From the NCBI GenBank assembly GCA_903898855.1, contig CAIUHB010000113.1, positions 1 through 17,116 on the forward strand: a DNA stretch of 17,116 nucleotides. Direction: 5' to 3'. The position numbers were made by a program, and so were the translations under genes. Of the stretch, positions 1-6,568 are shown piece after piece. Under the pieces are notes generated by a model, which made no database searches, was not told where the DNA came from, and worked only from the letters and a program-made list of their open reading frames with translations. Source of the DNA: an uncultured Actinomycetes bacterium (lineage in GTDB: Bacteria; Actinomycetota; Actinomycetes; Nanopelagicales; Nanopelagicaceae). How positions within the stretch are numbered: position 1 is the first letter of the stretch; the number at the start of each line of letters is the position of its first letter.

Positions 1-518
1 CCGGTAAGTGCACCGATGAGAACTCGAGTAAATTTAGGTGTTACGCGAATTCGCTTTGTCTTGTAAGCAAAGAGCATTCAGGCAAAAGCTGCGAGAGTTC
101 CGATTACGGCTTGCGAAATAATTCCGGGATATTGGCTCTCATACATATGGCTAATTACGCCAAGACCTAAGCCTTCGAAAGCTGCATATGCGATCACAAG
201 TGGTGGGCTCACTTTAGTTTTAAATGAGTTGACCATTCCCAGGGCGAGGCCGCCCAATATTCCAATAAGCAGGAAGCCGCCACCAAGGTTGGCCTTCCAC
301 GCTAGTGCGCCGACTGCAACCAAAATAATAAATAGCACCGAGGTGCGGATTACGACATCATCAATTGTCATGCGACCTGTGCGCGCAGAAGATGCGGCTG
401 GTGCGTTGTAGGCCTGCTCGAGCGCTTCTACCTCAACTGAGGTGGTTGCGGTTTGGCGATTGGTGCCCATGGCTGCATAGCCACGGCGAAATACGGGGTT
501 TGTGCTTTCCATAGCCAT
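1..518 (-). pseudogene. Bax inhibitor-1/YccA family membrane protein, in-frame stop, 3' end outside window
   Basis: Reading from 518 leftward gives a 146-residue segment with a polar N-terminus (about 50 residues) and then hydrophobic membrane segments, as in actinobacterial Bax inhibitor-1/YccA-like proteins. At 78-80 the frame meets TGA, but the same frame continues without a gap from 77 to 1. It encodes another 26 residues (MLFAYKTKRIRVTPKFTRV...) that match how this family normally continues after the third or fourth membrane helix. A Gly (GGA) is expected at the stop, so a single G-to-T change would explain it. The codon after TGA is ATG, so a second start is formally possible. ATG at 518 and 512 are both possible starts. 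A TATACT box at 520-525 lies six to seven bases before the second, favouring a leaderless start at 512. Family function is poorly defined (membrane ion or stress homeostasis). A base-calling error is an alternative to a real nonsense mutation. Confidence 0.72.
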
Positions 519-519
519 G

Positions 520-525
520 AGTATA
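520..525 (-). promoter_or_regulatory. Candidate -10 box for a leaderless transcript of the Bax inhibitor-1-like gene
   Basis: On the minus strand TATACT is followed seven bases later by the A of the ATG at 512 (MESTNP...). No Shine-Dalgarno sequence precedes either ATG. This spacing is typical of leaderless actinobacterial promoters. The -35 region is poor (CTGCGA at 17 bp spacing). Confidence 0.4.
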
Positions 526-558
526 AGTCTGGAAGGTATGGGTCGCAGGATTTAAGCG

Positions 559-1584
559 TTATGCGGGGCGAATCTCACCCGATCCGCGCGGGGTAAAGGT
601 CGTGGGAACGATCTCTTCAACAACTGGACCGGTATATCCATCAATTCGCCGGAAGAGTAGTTCGGCAGAGCGACGACCCATCTCAGCCACATCCTGGCGC
701 ACTAGCGAGATCGCGGGAGAGAGTAGATCTCCTGCGGGAATATCGTCATATCCGATCAGAGCAACCTTGTTGGAAAGTTTCAACTCTTTGAGCGCGCGAA
801 TAGCGAGGAGTGTCAGCACGTTCTGGCCGGTGAATATTGCAGTTGGCGCGTTAGTGGATTGCAGCGCTTCTTTCAGCGAACGAAGAAGTGCATCTTCTGA
901 TTGATTACCAGCAAAGAGGTGTTGCTTGTTAATAGTGAGGCCAGCTTTTTTCATTGCCATCTCATAGCCTTTGAAACGCTCTTTAGCGGTGTAAATTTTT
1001 GAATCATCACCAATGAAAGCGATTCGCTTATGGCCATATGCAATTAAATGATCTACTGCGGTCTTGCTGCCCTCTCTATTATTTGAGAGCACGGTATCGG
1101 CAGAGAAATTAACTGGTGGCCTATCAATAAAGCCAAAACGAACTCCAGCATTTTGCTCTGGTTTTAAATAACTATGATCTGAAGTCGATGGCGCGATTAC
1201 AAGTCCATCAACTCGCCTTGCGGTGAATAGTTTTACCAATTCATGTTCGTGAGTAGGGTCTTCATCTAAGCTAGCGGCAAAAACTACATATCCGCGTTCG
1301 CGAGCAATATCTTCATAAGCACGATGGAGCGCAGCTGAGAATGGGTTTGAGATATCTTCAAATAAGACCGCAATCGTATTGGTCTTGCCATCGGTACGGC
1401 GCAGCGAACCGGCAGTCATATTGGGTGTGTAGTTGAGCTTCTTCGCCGCCTTCTCTACCTTCGCCACCAATTTAGGGTCGACGGTGGAGACGGAGTTAAA
1501 GACTCGGGAAACGGTTTTCAGACTCGTTCCAGATAGCGCTGCAACTTCGCGCATCGTAGGACGAGTGAGCTTCTGTGAACTCAC
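559..1584 (-). CDS. LacI family transcriptional regulator
   Basis: A 341-residue sugar-responsive repressor of the LacI/GalR family. Residues 11-30 (MREVAALSGTSLKTVSRVFN) form the helix-turn-helix, followed by the hinge region (LNYTPNMTAGSLRR). A periplasmic-binding-protein-like effector domain follows, with recognisable segments such as IAVLFEDISNPF, GHKRIAFIGDD and VALIGYDDIPAGDLLSPAISLVRQD. The start chosen is GTG at 1584, nine bases after the ATPase stop, with little Shine-Dalgarno signal, so translation is probably coupled to the upstream gene. A shorter start at the ATG of MREV would leave almost nothing before the helix-turn-helix. It is the last gene of the importer operon and most likely controls it through the palindrome at 4582-4593. 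The effector is presumably the imported sugar or a metabolite of it. Confidence 0.93.
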   Translation of the reverse strand: MSSQKLTRPTMREVAALSGTSLKTVSRVFNSVSTVDPKLVAKVEKAAKKLNYTPNMTAGSLRRTDGKTNTIAVLFEDISNPFSAALHRAYEDIARERGYVVFAASLDEDPTHEHELVKLFTARRVDGLVIAPSTSDHSYLKPEQNAGVRFGFIDRPPVNFSADTVLSNNREGSKTAVDHLIAYGHKRIAFIGDDSKIYTAKERFKGYEMAMKKAGLTINKQHLFAGNQSEDALLRSLKEALQSTNAPTAIFTGQNVLTLLAIRALKELKLSNKVALIGYDDIPAGDLLSPAISLVRQDVAEMGRRSAELLFRRIDGYTGPVVEEIVPTTFTPRGSGEIRPA

Positions 1585-1593
1585 GAAAGTGAA

Positions 1594-2352
1594 TTACTTT
1601 TCGATGAGGCCGGTAATTGTGCCGAGCAAGCTCTCTGCATCAAATGTTGATGTTGGAGCATCGGCGACAATCTTGCCCAAGCGCAGAACGACGATGCGAT
1701 CTGTAACCTGCAAGACGTGCGGCAAGGTGTGGGAGATGAAGATAATTCCAAGGCCGCGCTTCTTTGCTTGCTGAATAACAGCAAGGACTTCACCAGCCTG
1801 ACGCGCGCCGAGGTGGTTAGTTGGCTCATCGAGAATAATTACTTTGCTCGCCCAAGAGACGGCGCGACCAATTGCAACTGCTTGGCGCTGTCCGCCGGAG
1901 AGTTGCGAGACTGAGCGATTGGATTGCGGAACTGCAATGCCGACCTTCTCCAGGTTCTCGTGAGCAATCCGATCCATTTCTTTTTGAGCCAAGAACCCAA
2001 GCTTTCCAAAGATGCCTTTAGCAAACATTTCGCGACCAAGAAATACATTTGAACTAACGGAGAGATGTGGAGCAAGCCCGGAATCTTGATACAAGGTCTC
2101 AACGCCAGCGACAAGTGCATCATGTGGTGAATCCCATTTACGCTCTTGGCCTTCGAGCTCGACAACGCCTTCGGAAGGTTGGTGTGCGCCTGAAAGTACC
2201 TTTACCAAAGTGGATTTTCCGGCACCGTTATCTCCAACCAAGCCAATAACTTCACCAGCATGGAGCTTGAGGCTCACACCTGTAAGCGCTTGTACGGATC
2301 CATAATTCTTAGAAACGTTCTTTACTTCGTAAAGGACTTTACCTATTGTCAT
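1594..2352 (-). CDS. Sugar ABC transporter ATP-binding protein, single-domain
   Basis: A 252-residue ATPase that powers the sugar importer encoded just upstream. Walker A is GDNGAGKST (40-48), the Q-loop is Gln89, the signature is LSGGQ (151-155), Walker B is VIILDE (171-176) and the H-loop is His208. It has one nucleotide-binding domain, unlike the two-domain RbsA/XylG/MglA type. This resembles the FrcA-like half-size ATPases of the carbohydrate-uptake CUT2 family, so it would act as a homodimer with two permease copies. An AGGTGA sequence lies seven bases before the ATG. The gap to the permease stop is 18 bp. The D-loop region reads EPTNHLG rather than the more usual EPTAALG. Substrate is not predictable from the ATPase. 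Confidence 0.93.
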   Translation of the reverse strand: MTIGKVLYEVKNVSKNYGSVQALTGVSLKLHAGEVIGLVGDNGAGKSTLVKVLSGAHQPSEGVVELEGQERKWDSPHDALVAGVETLYQDSGLAPHLSVSSNVFLGREMFAKGIFGKLGFLAQKEMDRIAHENLEKVGIAVPQSNRSVSQLSGGQRQAVAIGRAVSWASKVIILDEPTNHLGARQAGEVLAVIQQAKKRGLGIIFISHTLPHVLQVTDRIVVLRLGKIVADAPTSTFDAESLLGTITGLIEK

Positions 2353-2370
2353 TTTTAATTCACCTGTCCC

Positions 2371-3402
2371 TTACTTTGCACTTCTTGTAAGTAATCGCTT
2401 GAGCAGCCCTGGGCTATTGCTCGTTCCGCCACGGAATTCCTGAATGATGACCGCTGCTGCGATGAGGATGGCAACGACGACCTGCTTCCAGTTTGCAGCC
2501 ACGTTAATCATGATCAACCCACTTGTAACAGTAGTCAAGATAAGTGCTCCAAGTACGGTTCCAGATAATTTTCCAGAACCTCCAGCAAGAGCGGCTCCAC
2601 CAATTACTACAGCGGCTATCGCTTGTAGTTCACCACCTTGACCTGAGGTAGGGGCGCCAACGCTAAGGAGTAGGTAATAATAAAAACCAGCAAGTCCAGC
2701 TAGGACACTGGAGAGGATATAAATCTTGGCCAGGTGGCGATTTACATTTATGCCGGCGACTCGGGCCGCAAATGGATTGGAGCCGATTGCGTATGTATAG
2801 CGTCCGAAGCGGCTCTTTCCCATGATGACCCAGAGGATTGCGACAATAAAGCAGATGACTATTCCGGGTCGAGAGAGCGGACCGAAGTCCGGAACGGAAA
2901 GTGAAATAGATTTTGCCGGTCCATCTGCGATCTGGCTTCCACCAGTTAGGACGATTGCCATACCAGCGCCAGCGCCCATTGTTGTGAGGGTTGCGATAAA
3001 TGGAACGATGCGGGCTTTAGTTATAAGGAGTGCGTTAATTGAACCGACGAGGATTCCAATTCCTACGCAGGTAAGAAGTCCAAGTAAAAGTGTGAGGTTT
3101 TGGCCTACATGGTTTGCAGTAAGTGCGCGCATAGCAAAAGCTGATATCACTCCAGAAATTGCAATAGTTGAGCCAACTGAGAGATCAATACCTCCAGAGA
3201 CGATGACAAAAAATTCGCCTACGGCGATAAGCACGACTGGCGACCAGTCGGCGAGGATATTTCCAAAGACAGCGTTGCTAAAGAAGACCGGGTTGCGCCA
3301 TGTGAAGAAGGCGACCATCGCAGCAAGGACGAGTAACAAAATGAATTGCTGATTTCCAAATAGTGATTTAATCCTTGAAGGATTGACTACTGGGCTACTC
3401 AT
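2371..3402 (-). CDS. Sugar ABC transporter permease (RbsC/FrcC-like)
   Basis: A 343-residue, strongly hydrophobic integral membrane protein of the BPD_transp_2 (CUT2) type. Family hallmarks are the motif GEFFVIVSGGIDLSVGST near residues 60-80, the cytoplasmic coupling segment GSNPFAARVAGIN, and the glycine-rich AAVVIGGAALAGGSGKLSGT segment in the C-terminal half. It forms the membrane channel of the importer with the ATPase at 1594-2352 and the binding protein at 3504-4502. The start is well supported: AAGGAG ends five bases before ATG 3402. The terminator-like hairpin at 3444-3490 upstream would make its expression lower than that of the binding protein. Confidence 0.94.
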   Translation of the reverse strand: MSSPVVNPSRIKSLFGNQQFILLLVLAAMVAFFTWRNPVFFSNAVFGNILADWSPVVLIAVGEFFVIVSGGIDLSVGSTIAISGVISAFAMRALTANHVGQNLTLLLGLLTCVGIGILVGSINALLITKARIVPFIATLTTMGAGAGMAIVLTGGSQIADGPAKSISLSVPDFGPLSRPGIVICFIVAILWVIMGKSRFGRYTYAIGSNPFAARVAGINVNRHLAKIYILSSVLAGLAGFYYYLLLSVGAPTSGQGGELQAIAAVVIGGAALAGGSGKLSGTVLGALILTTVTSGLIMINVAANWKQVVVAILIAAAVIIQEFRGGTSNSPGLLKRLLTRSAK

Positions 3403-3443
3403 ATTGGCTCCTTGGGAATGGCTACTGTTTAAAGTCTACTTCG

Positions 3444-3490
3444 AAAAAGTGAGCCGACCGGCTCTTGGTTTCCCAAGAACGGGCCGGCTC
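3444..3490 (-). terminator. Terminator-like hairpin between binding-protein and permease genes
   Basis: Arms at 3451-3468 and 3473-3490 form an imperfect 18-bp stem (outer and inner six-base blocks perfect, three or fewer mispairs between) with a four-base loop. On the minus strand the stem is followed by AC and TTTTT (3448-3444). It lies 13 bases after the binding-protein stop. It probably works as a leaky terminator or 3'-end stabiliser that raises binding-protein mRNA over permease mRNA. Confidence 0.75.
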
Positions 3491-3503
3491 GCTCTGTGAT
3501 TCT

Positions 3504-4502
3504 TTACTTAGCTACGTAGGTGTACTTAGCTAGATCAGCAGCAGATGTTGCAGCTGTTAGAAGGACGTTAGGAATTACAACGTTCTTCTTGATTGACTTT
3601 GCATCAGCTGTCTTGTTGATAACGGCGACTAGGTCGTCGATAGCAAGCTTTGCCTCAGCAGCAGGATTCTGAGCAACAAGTGCTGTGAATACGCCCTGCT
3701 TAATTAGAGGTACAACTGTTGGGTATGCATCGTATCCAACCAAAGCGATCTTGCCAGCAAGACCCTTAGCTTGAAGTGCAGCAGCTGCACCAGCACCGTT
3801 GGTGCCGTCGATTGCAAAGATACCGGCTAGATCTGGGTACTTTGTAAGCCAGTTGTTAACGTTTGTGTTAGCTGTAGCAGGAACTGACATTGAGTACGCC
3901 TTATCAACAATCTTGATACCTGGGTACTTCTTTGCAATTGCTGCTGAGAAGCCATCAAGGCGAGCAACGTTTGTTGTTGCTGTTGCAGATGAAAGTCCAA
4001 CTACAACCTTGTATGTCTTACCCTTTGTGTACTTGATTGCTGTTGCAATTGCGTCAGCAGCCTTTGCGCCACCATCAGCGTTGTCGCCGGTGATGAATGA
4101 TGTTGTCTTGGAAAGATCCTTGACGTGGGTATCAACGTTTACAACTGGGATACCAGCTGCAATCGCCTTGTCATTGATTGTCTGAAGAGCGACTGGATCT
4201 GTTGGGATAAGAACGAGGCCCTGTGGCTTTAGTGCCAAAACCTTGTTAGCGATTGGAAGCTGTGTTGCTGGTGAGTAGACAGCTGGGTCTCCCTGCCAAA
4301 CGATGGTAACTCCCTTAGCAGCTGCTTCTGCATCTGCTCCAACCTTCATAGCTTGGAAGAATGGATCTGACTCTGCACCCATTACGAATGCGATTGTGAT
4401 CTTGTTAGCAGCGTGTGATGGTGATGCAAGTCCAACAACAGCGAGTGAAGCTGCTGCAGCGACTGCCAAAACACTGGCTGCGCGGTTGCGCTTTGATGCC
4501 AT
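3504..4502 (-). CDS. Sugar ABC transporter substrate-binding protein
   Basis: A 332-residue secreted sugar-binding protein of the type I periplasmic fold (Peripla_BP_4/RbsB-like). A basic N-terminus (MASKRNR) and a long alanine/valine-rich hydrophobic core end in ASPSHA-ANKITI, a signal peptidase I type cleavage site. There is no lipobox cysteine, so anchoring is not explained. The mature part shows FVMGAESDPFFQAMKVGAD at its start, GLVLIPTDPVALQTINDKAIAAGIPVVNVDT, and the hinge region KIALVGYDAYPTVVPLIKQGVFTALVAQNP. The ATG at 4502 is chosen because AAAGGA lies upstream and the signal peptide begins there. An in-frame extension to a TTG at 4586 would start inside the operator and before any credible ribosome-binding site. 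It is the first gene of the operon. Codon use is narrow (many GCA, GCT and GTT), as expected for a highly expressed gene. Confidence 0.94.
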   Translation of the reverse strand: MASKRNRAASVLAVAAAASLAVVGLASPSHAANKITIAFVMGAESDPFFQAMKVGADAEAAAKGVTIVWQGDPAVYSPATQLPIANKVLALKPQGLVLIPTDPVALQTINDKAIAAGIPVVNVDTHVKDLSKTTSFITGDNADGGAKAADAIATAIKYTKGKTYKVVVGLSSATATTNVARLDGFSAAIAKKYPGIKIVDKAYSMSVPATANTNVNNWLTKYPDLAGIFAIDGTNGAGAAAALQAKGLAGKIALVGYDAYPTVVPLIKQGVFTALVAQNPAAEAKLAIDDLVAVINKTADAKSIKKNVVIPNVLLTAATSAADLAKYTYVAK

Positions 4503-4581
4503 GTAGAAATGGTCCTTTCGAAGGGGTAAGGATCCACCCTGGTGAGTGGCTCCTGTCTTGCCGTTATCCGAGAAAATCTGA

Positions 4582-4593
4582 GACAACGTTGTC
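4582..4593. promoter_or_regulatory. Perfect palindrome, probable LacI-family operator
   Basis: GACAACGTTGTC is a perfect 12-bp palindrome with a central CG, the usual architecture of LacI/GalR operators. It starts four bases after the minus-strand -10 box and therefore covers the predicted transcription start of the importer operon. The LacI gene at 559-1584 is in that operon, so negative autoregulation is the simple inference. Confidence 0.72.
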
Positions 4594-4597
4594 CTGA

Positions 4598-4626
4598 AAG
4601 ATACACATGGGGCATAATGGGGTCAA
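4598..4626 (-). promoter_or_regulatory. Promoter of the LacI-linked importer operon
   Basis: On the minus strand, -35 TTGACC (4626-4621) and -10 TATCTT (4603-4598) are separated by exactly 17 bp. Predicted transcription start is about 4591, inside the palindrome, about 90 bases before ATG 4502. This is the best sigma70-type promoter in the window. Confidence 0.7.
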
Positions 4627-4637
4627 CGGGTTTCCCG
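4627..4637. promoter_or_regulatory. Short palindrome in the divergent intergenic region
   Basis: CGGGTTTCCCG is an 11-bp dyad immediately upstream of the minus-strand -35 box and about 50 bases before the plus-strand ATG at 4686. It could be a second regulator site or a chance repeat. Nothing else supports it. Confidence 0.22.
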
Positions 4638-4685
4638 CATAAGCTTTATAACAATTAGGTCACGAACTAAATGAGGGGTTTACAG

Positions 4686-5099
4686 ATGAGCGCACAGGAC
4701 TGGAAGTCAGCCACCGAGGCTAGATGGAACGAGCTAGGCCTGCCTGCCTTCTGCGCCGAGATTGGGATCAACTACCAGGAGGCCTTCCTTGGGCCACTTC
4801 AAGCAAGTACTTTGCAGGAAGACCCATTTGCCGGACACCACTGGGAGTTCTTCCAGCACCATTCGATTCAACCAGCGGTCTTTCACATGGGACCGAAGTC
4901 AGTAGGCGAAGCGCCAGAAGTTTGGGAAGAGTGGTTCTTCACTGAAGGCGAAATGCATCACCATGTATTACGCAATCACGAATATGACTGGGGCACCGAA
5001 ACGTGGAAGGGCGATGACAATGAGCATCCCGCCACCGTGCTTAATAAGTTGTGGTACCACCACAACTGCACAAATTTAATTCCTACCAAGCTCCGCTAG
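4686..5099 (+). CDS. Unrecognised 137-residue Trp/His-rich protein
   Basis: I do not recognise a family. The ATG at 4686 is preceded by AGGGG with seven bases between; a longer start at 4671 lacks such a site. The protein has 12 histidines and 8 tryptophans in 137 residues, plus two cysteines. There is no signal peptide or membrane segment. His-containing clusters are GHHWEFFQHH, EMHHHVLRNHEYDW and LWYHHNC. These would suit metal binding or an aromatic carbohydrate-contact surface, but that is inference. It is transcribed divergently from the LacI-linked importer across a 183-bp gap containing the operator, and its last 24 bases overlap the end of the polyol dehydrogenase gene on the other strand. 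Coding status is supported by a good ribosome-binding site and a protein-like composition. Function is unknown. Confidence 0.7.
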   Translation: MSAQDWKSATEARWNELGLPAFCAEIGINYQEAFLGPLQASTLQEDPFAGHHWEFFQHHSIQPAVFHMGPKSVGEAPEVWEEWFFTEGEMHHHVLRNHEYDWGTETWKGDDNEHPATVLNKLWYHHNCTNLIPTKLR

Positions 5100-6545
5100 A
5101 AACGCCCGCGCTCCATCTTTATTGATGGAGTTAATTGCGCTTATGAAATCAGCGCGAAACTCCTTGTTCTCAGCGATCTCGCCAAAGATTTCACGTTGAT
5201 CAAGAAAAGCTCCAGGAGTTTTTAAGTCAGCTTGGGCAGCAGCCATCACAGATTCTCGCTTGGGATCCACAACATCAATCGCGTTGCCCTTCTCATCGAC
5301 GCCTTGGGCGTAGCGAGACCAGCTCGCAAGGACTGCTGCGCACATCGCAGCTGATCGACCGGCCTTGAGTTGGTCACGTACTACTGGCAACATAAATTTA
5401 GGAATGCGATCTGAAGTTTCGGCGCAGATACGAGCCAAGGTATCTTTAATTTGCGGATTGCCGAAGCGATCAATCACGATGCGACCCCATTCGTTCAGGT
5501 CAAAACCGGGGACTGCCGCGAGCGTCGGCACAGCTTCTTCGTCAATATATTTAAGCAGGAGGCGCTGGATATCGCTGTCATGAATTGCTTCGTGGACGTA
5601 GGTATGGCCTACTAAATATCCGAAATAGCAGAGCGCTTGGTGAGTGCCGTTAGCTAGGCGCAACTTCATCAATTCATATGGCAGCACATCTGGCACCAAC
5701 ATGACTCCGGCCTTTTCAAAGTCGGGGCGACCATTGGCAAAATCATCTTCTAGCACCCAAAGCACATAGGGCTCACAAGCAACTGGCCAACCATCTGTGT
5801 AGCCAAACTTCTCTTGGATAAAGGCGCGATCTTCATCTTTGGTCCCAGGTGTAACGCGATCCACCATTGAGTTAGGAAAACTCATATTGGATTCAATCCA
5901 AGAGACTAGGTCAGGGGCCACAACTTTTGCGAAACCAATTACTGCATCTTTGGCGACGTGGCCATTATGAGGAATGTTGTCGCAAGACATCAGAGTAAGA
6001 GCTCCGCGATTTTCGTTTTTGCGGATGCGAATCGCTTGAATCAAGATTCCGAGCCAAGATTGGGCGGAGTTGGGATCTGCCATATCGGCGGTTATTAATT
6101 TATCTGCGCTACCCGAGAACTTTCCAGTGACCGCATCAATTCCATATCCGCCCTCAGTAATCGTGAGCGAAAGTATTTTGGTCGACGCATCTGCGATACG
6201 TGAGATAAGTGGCTGCCCATTTACCTCTGCTTTATCAACGCCAATGACTGAGCCAATCACCTGGCTCTTAGTCGAACCATCCGAGTTCTTCTCAGTAAGT
6301 GTGTAGAGGCAATCTTGCGCCGCCATAACATCAAGCGTTGGACTAGGTAGCGAGCTAATACCGGCGCCCCAGATTCCCCAATCGCCACCTTGTTCAGCAA
6401 GTCGATCGAGATACATCGCTAGGTGCGCACGCACAAAGTGCCCCAGGCCAATATGCACGATTGCCGGTTTTAATTCACCGCGGTCATACGTGGGAACTGA
6501 AACGATCTTCTTAATGTCGGCAAGTGCGCTTTGGTTGAGCTTCAT
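5076..6545 (-). CDS. Long-chain polyol dehydrogenase (mannitol 2-dehydrogenase/fructuronate reductase family)
   Basis: A 489-residue NAD(P)-dependent oxidoreductase of the polyol-specific long-chain dehydrogenase family. The N-terminal nucleotide-binding segment is IVHIGLGHFVRAHLAMYLD (29-47). Family blocks TLMSCDNIPHNG and FPNSMVDRVTPGT follow. The catalytic signature is K294-LRLA-N299-GT-H302. Length fits mannitol 2-dehydrogenase and D-arabinitol 4-dehydrogenase (about 460-500). It would interconvert a polyol such as mannitol or arabinitol with the ketose, or a hexuronate with its aldonate; the sequence does not settle which. It is the last gene of the operon running leftward from 12590, 23 bp after the UbiA-like gene. 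A TATATT box exactly six bases before its ATG suggests an additional leaderless transcript. Confidence 0.92.
   Translation of the reverse strand: MKLNQSALADIKKIVSVPTYDRGELKPAIVHIGLGHFVRAHLAMYLDRLAEQGGDWGIWGAGISSLPSPTLDVMAAQDCLYTLTEKNSDGSTKSQVIGSVIGVDKAEVNGQPLISRIADASTKILSLTITEGGYGIDAVTGKFSGSADKLITADMADPNSAQSWLGILIQAIRIRKNENRGALTLMSCDNIPHNGHVAKDAVIGFAKVVAPDLVSWIESNMSFPNSMVDRVTPGTKDEDRAFIQEKFGYTDGWPVACEPYVLWVLEDDFANGRPDFEKAGVMLVPDVLPYELMKLRLANGTHQALCYFGYLVGHTYVHEAIHDSDIQRLLLKYIDEEAVPTLAAVPGFDLNEWGRIVIDRFGNPQIKDTLARICAETSDRIPKFMLPVVRDQLKAGRSAAMCAAVLASWSRYAQGVDEKGNAIDVVDPKRESVMAAAQADLKTPGAFLDQREIFGEIAENKEFRADFISAINSINKDGARAFLAELGRN
5111..5130 (+). terminator. Weak hairpin after the 137-residue gene
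   Basis: CTCCATC (5111-5117) and GATGGAG (5124-5130) form a perfect 7-bp stem with a TTTATT loop, followed on the plus strand by TTAATT. It starts 11 bases after the plus-strand stop at 5099, but inside the polyol dehydrogenase coding sequence. The T-tract is poor, so termination is only a possibility. Confidence 0.33.
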
Positions 6546-6551
6546 GCCTTC

Positions 6552-6557
6552 AATATA
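6552..6557 (-). promoter_or_regulatory. Candidate leaderless -10 box for the polyol dehydrogenase
   Basis: TATATT on the minus strand is followed by GAAGGC and then ATG 6545, so transcription would start at the A of the start codon. No usable Shine-Dalgarno is present (GAAGG is too close). The -35 region is weak, as is common for such promoters. Confidence 0.5.
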
Positions 6558-6568
6558 GGGCTACCTCT

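Noticed and set aside
78..80. Genome-wide TGA recoding to Gly as the reason for the in-frame TGA
   Set aside because: TGA serves as a real stop at 7795-7797, in a classic ATGA overlap with the next start, and Gly is encoded normally by GGN codons throughout. All other genes in the window end with TAA or TAG at sensible places.
2822..3352. Long open frame on the plus strand opposite the permease gene
   Set aside because: Antisense shadow of a strongly supported permease gene; composition is not protein-like for any family and there is no ribosome-binding site.
4503..4586. N-terminal extension of the first binding protein to a TTG at 4586
   Set aside because: It would start within the operator and precede the signal peptide; the ATG at 4502 has a ribosome-binding site and begins a clean signal peptide.
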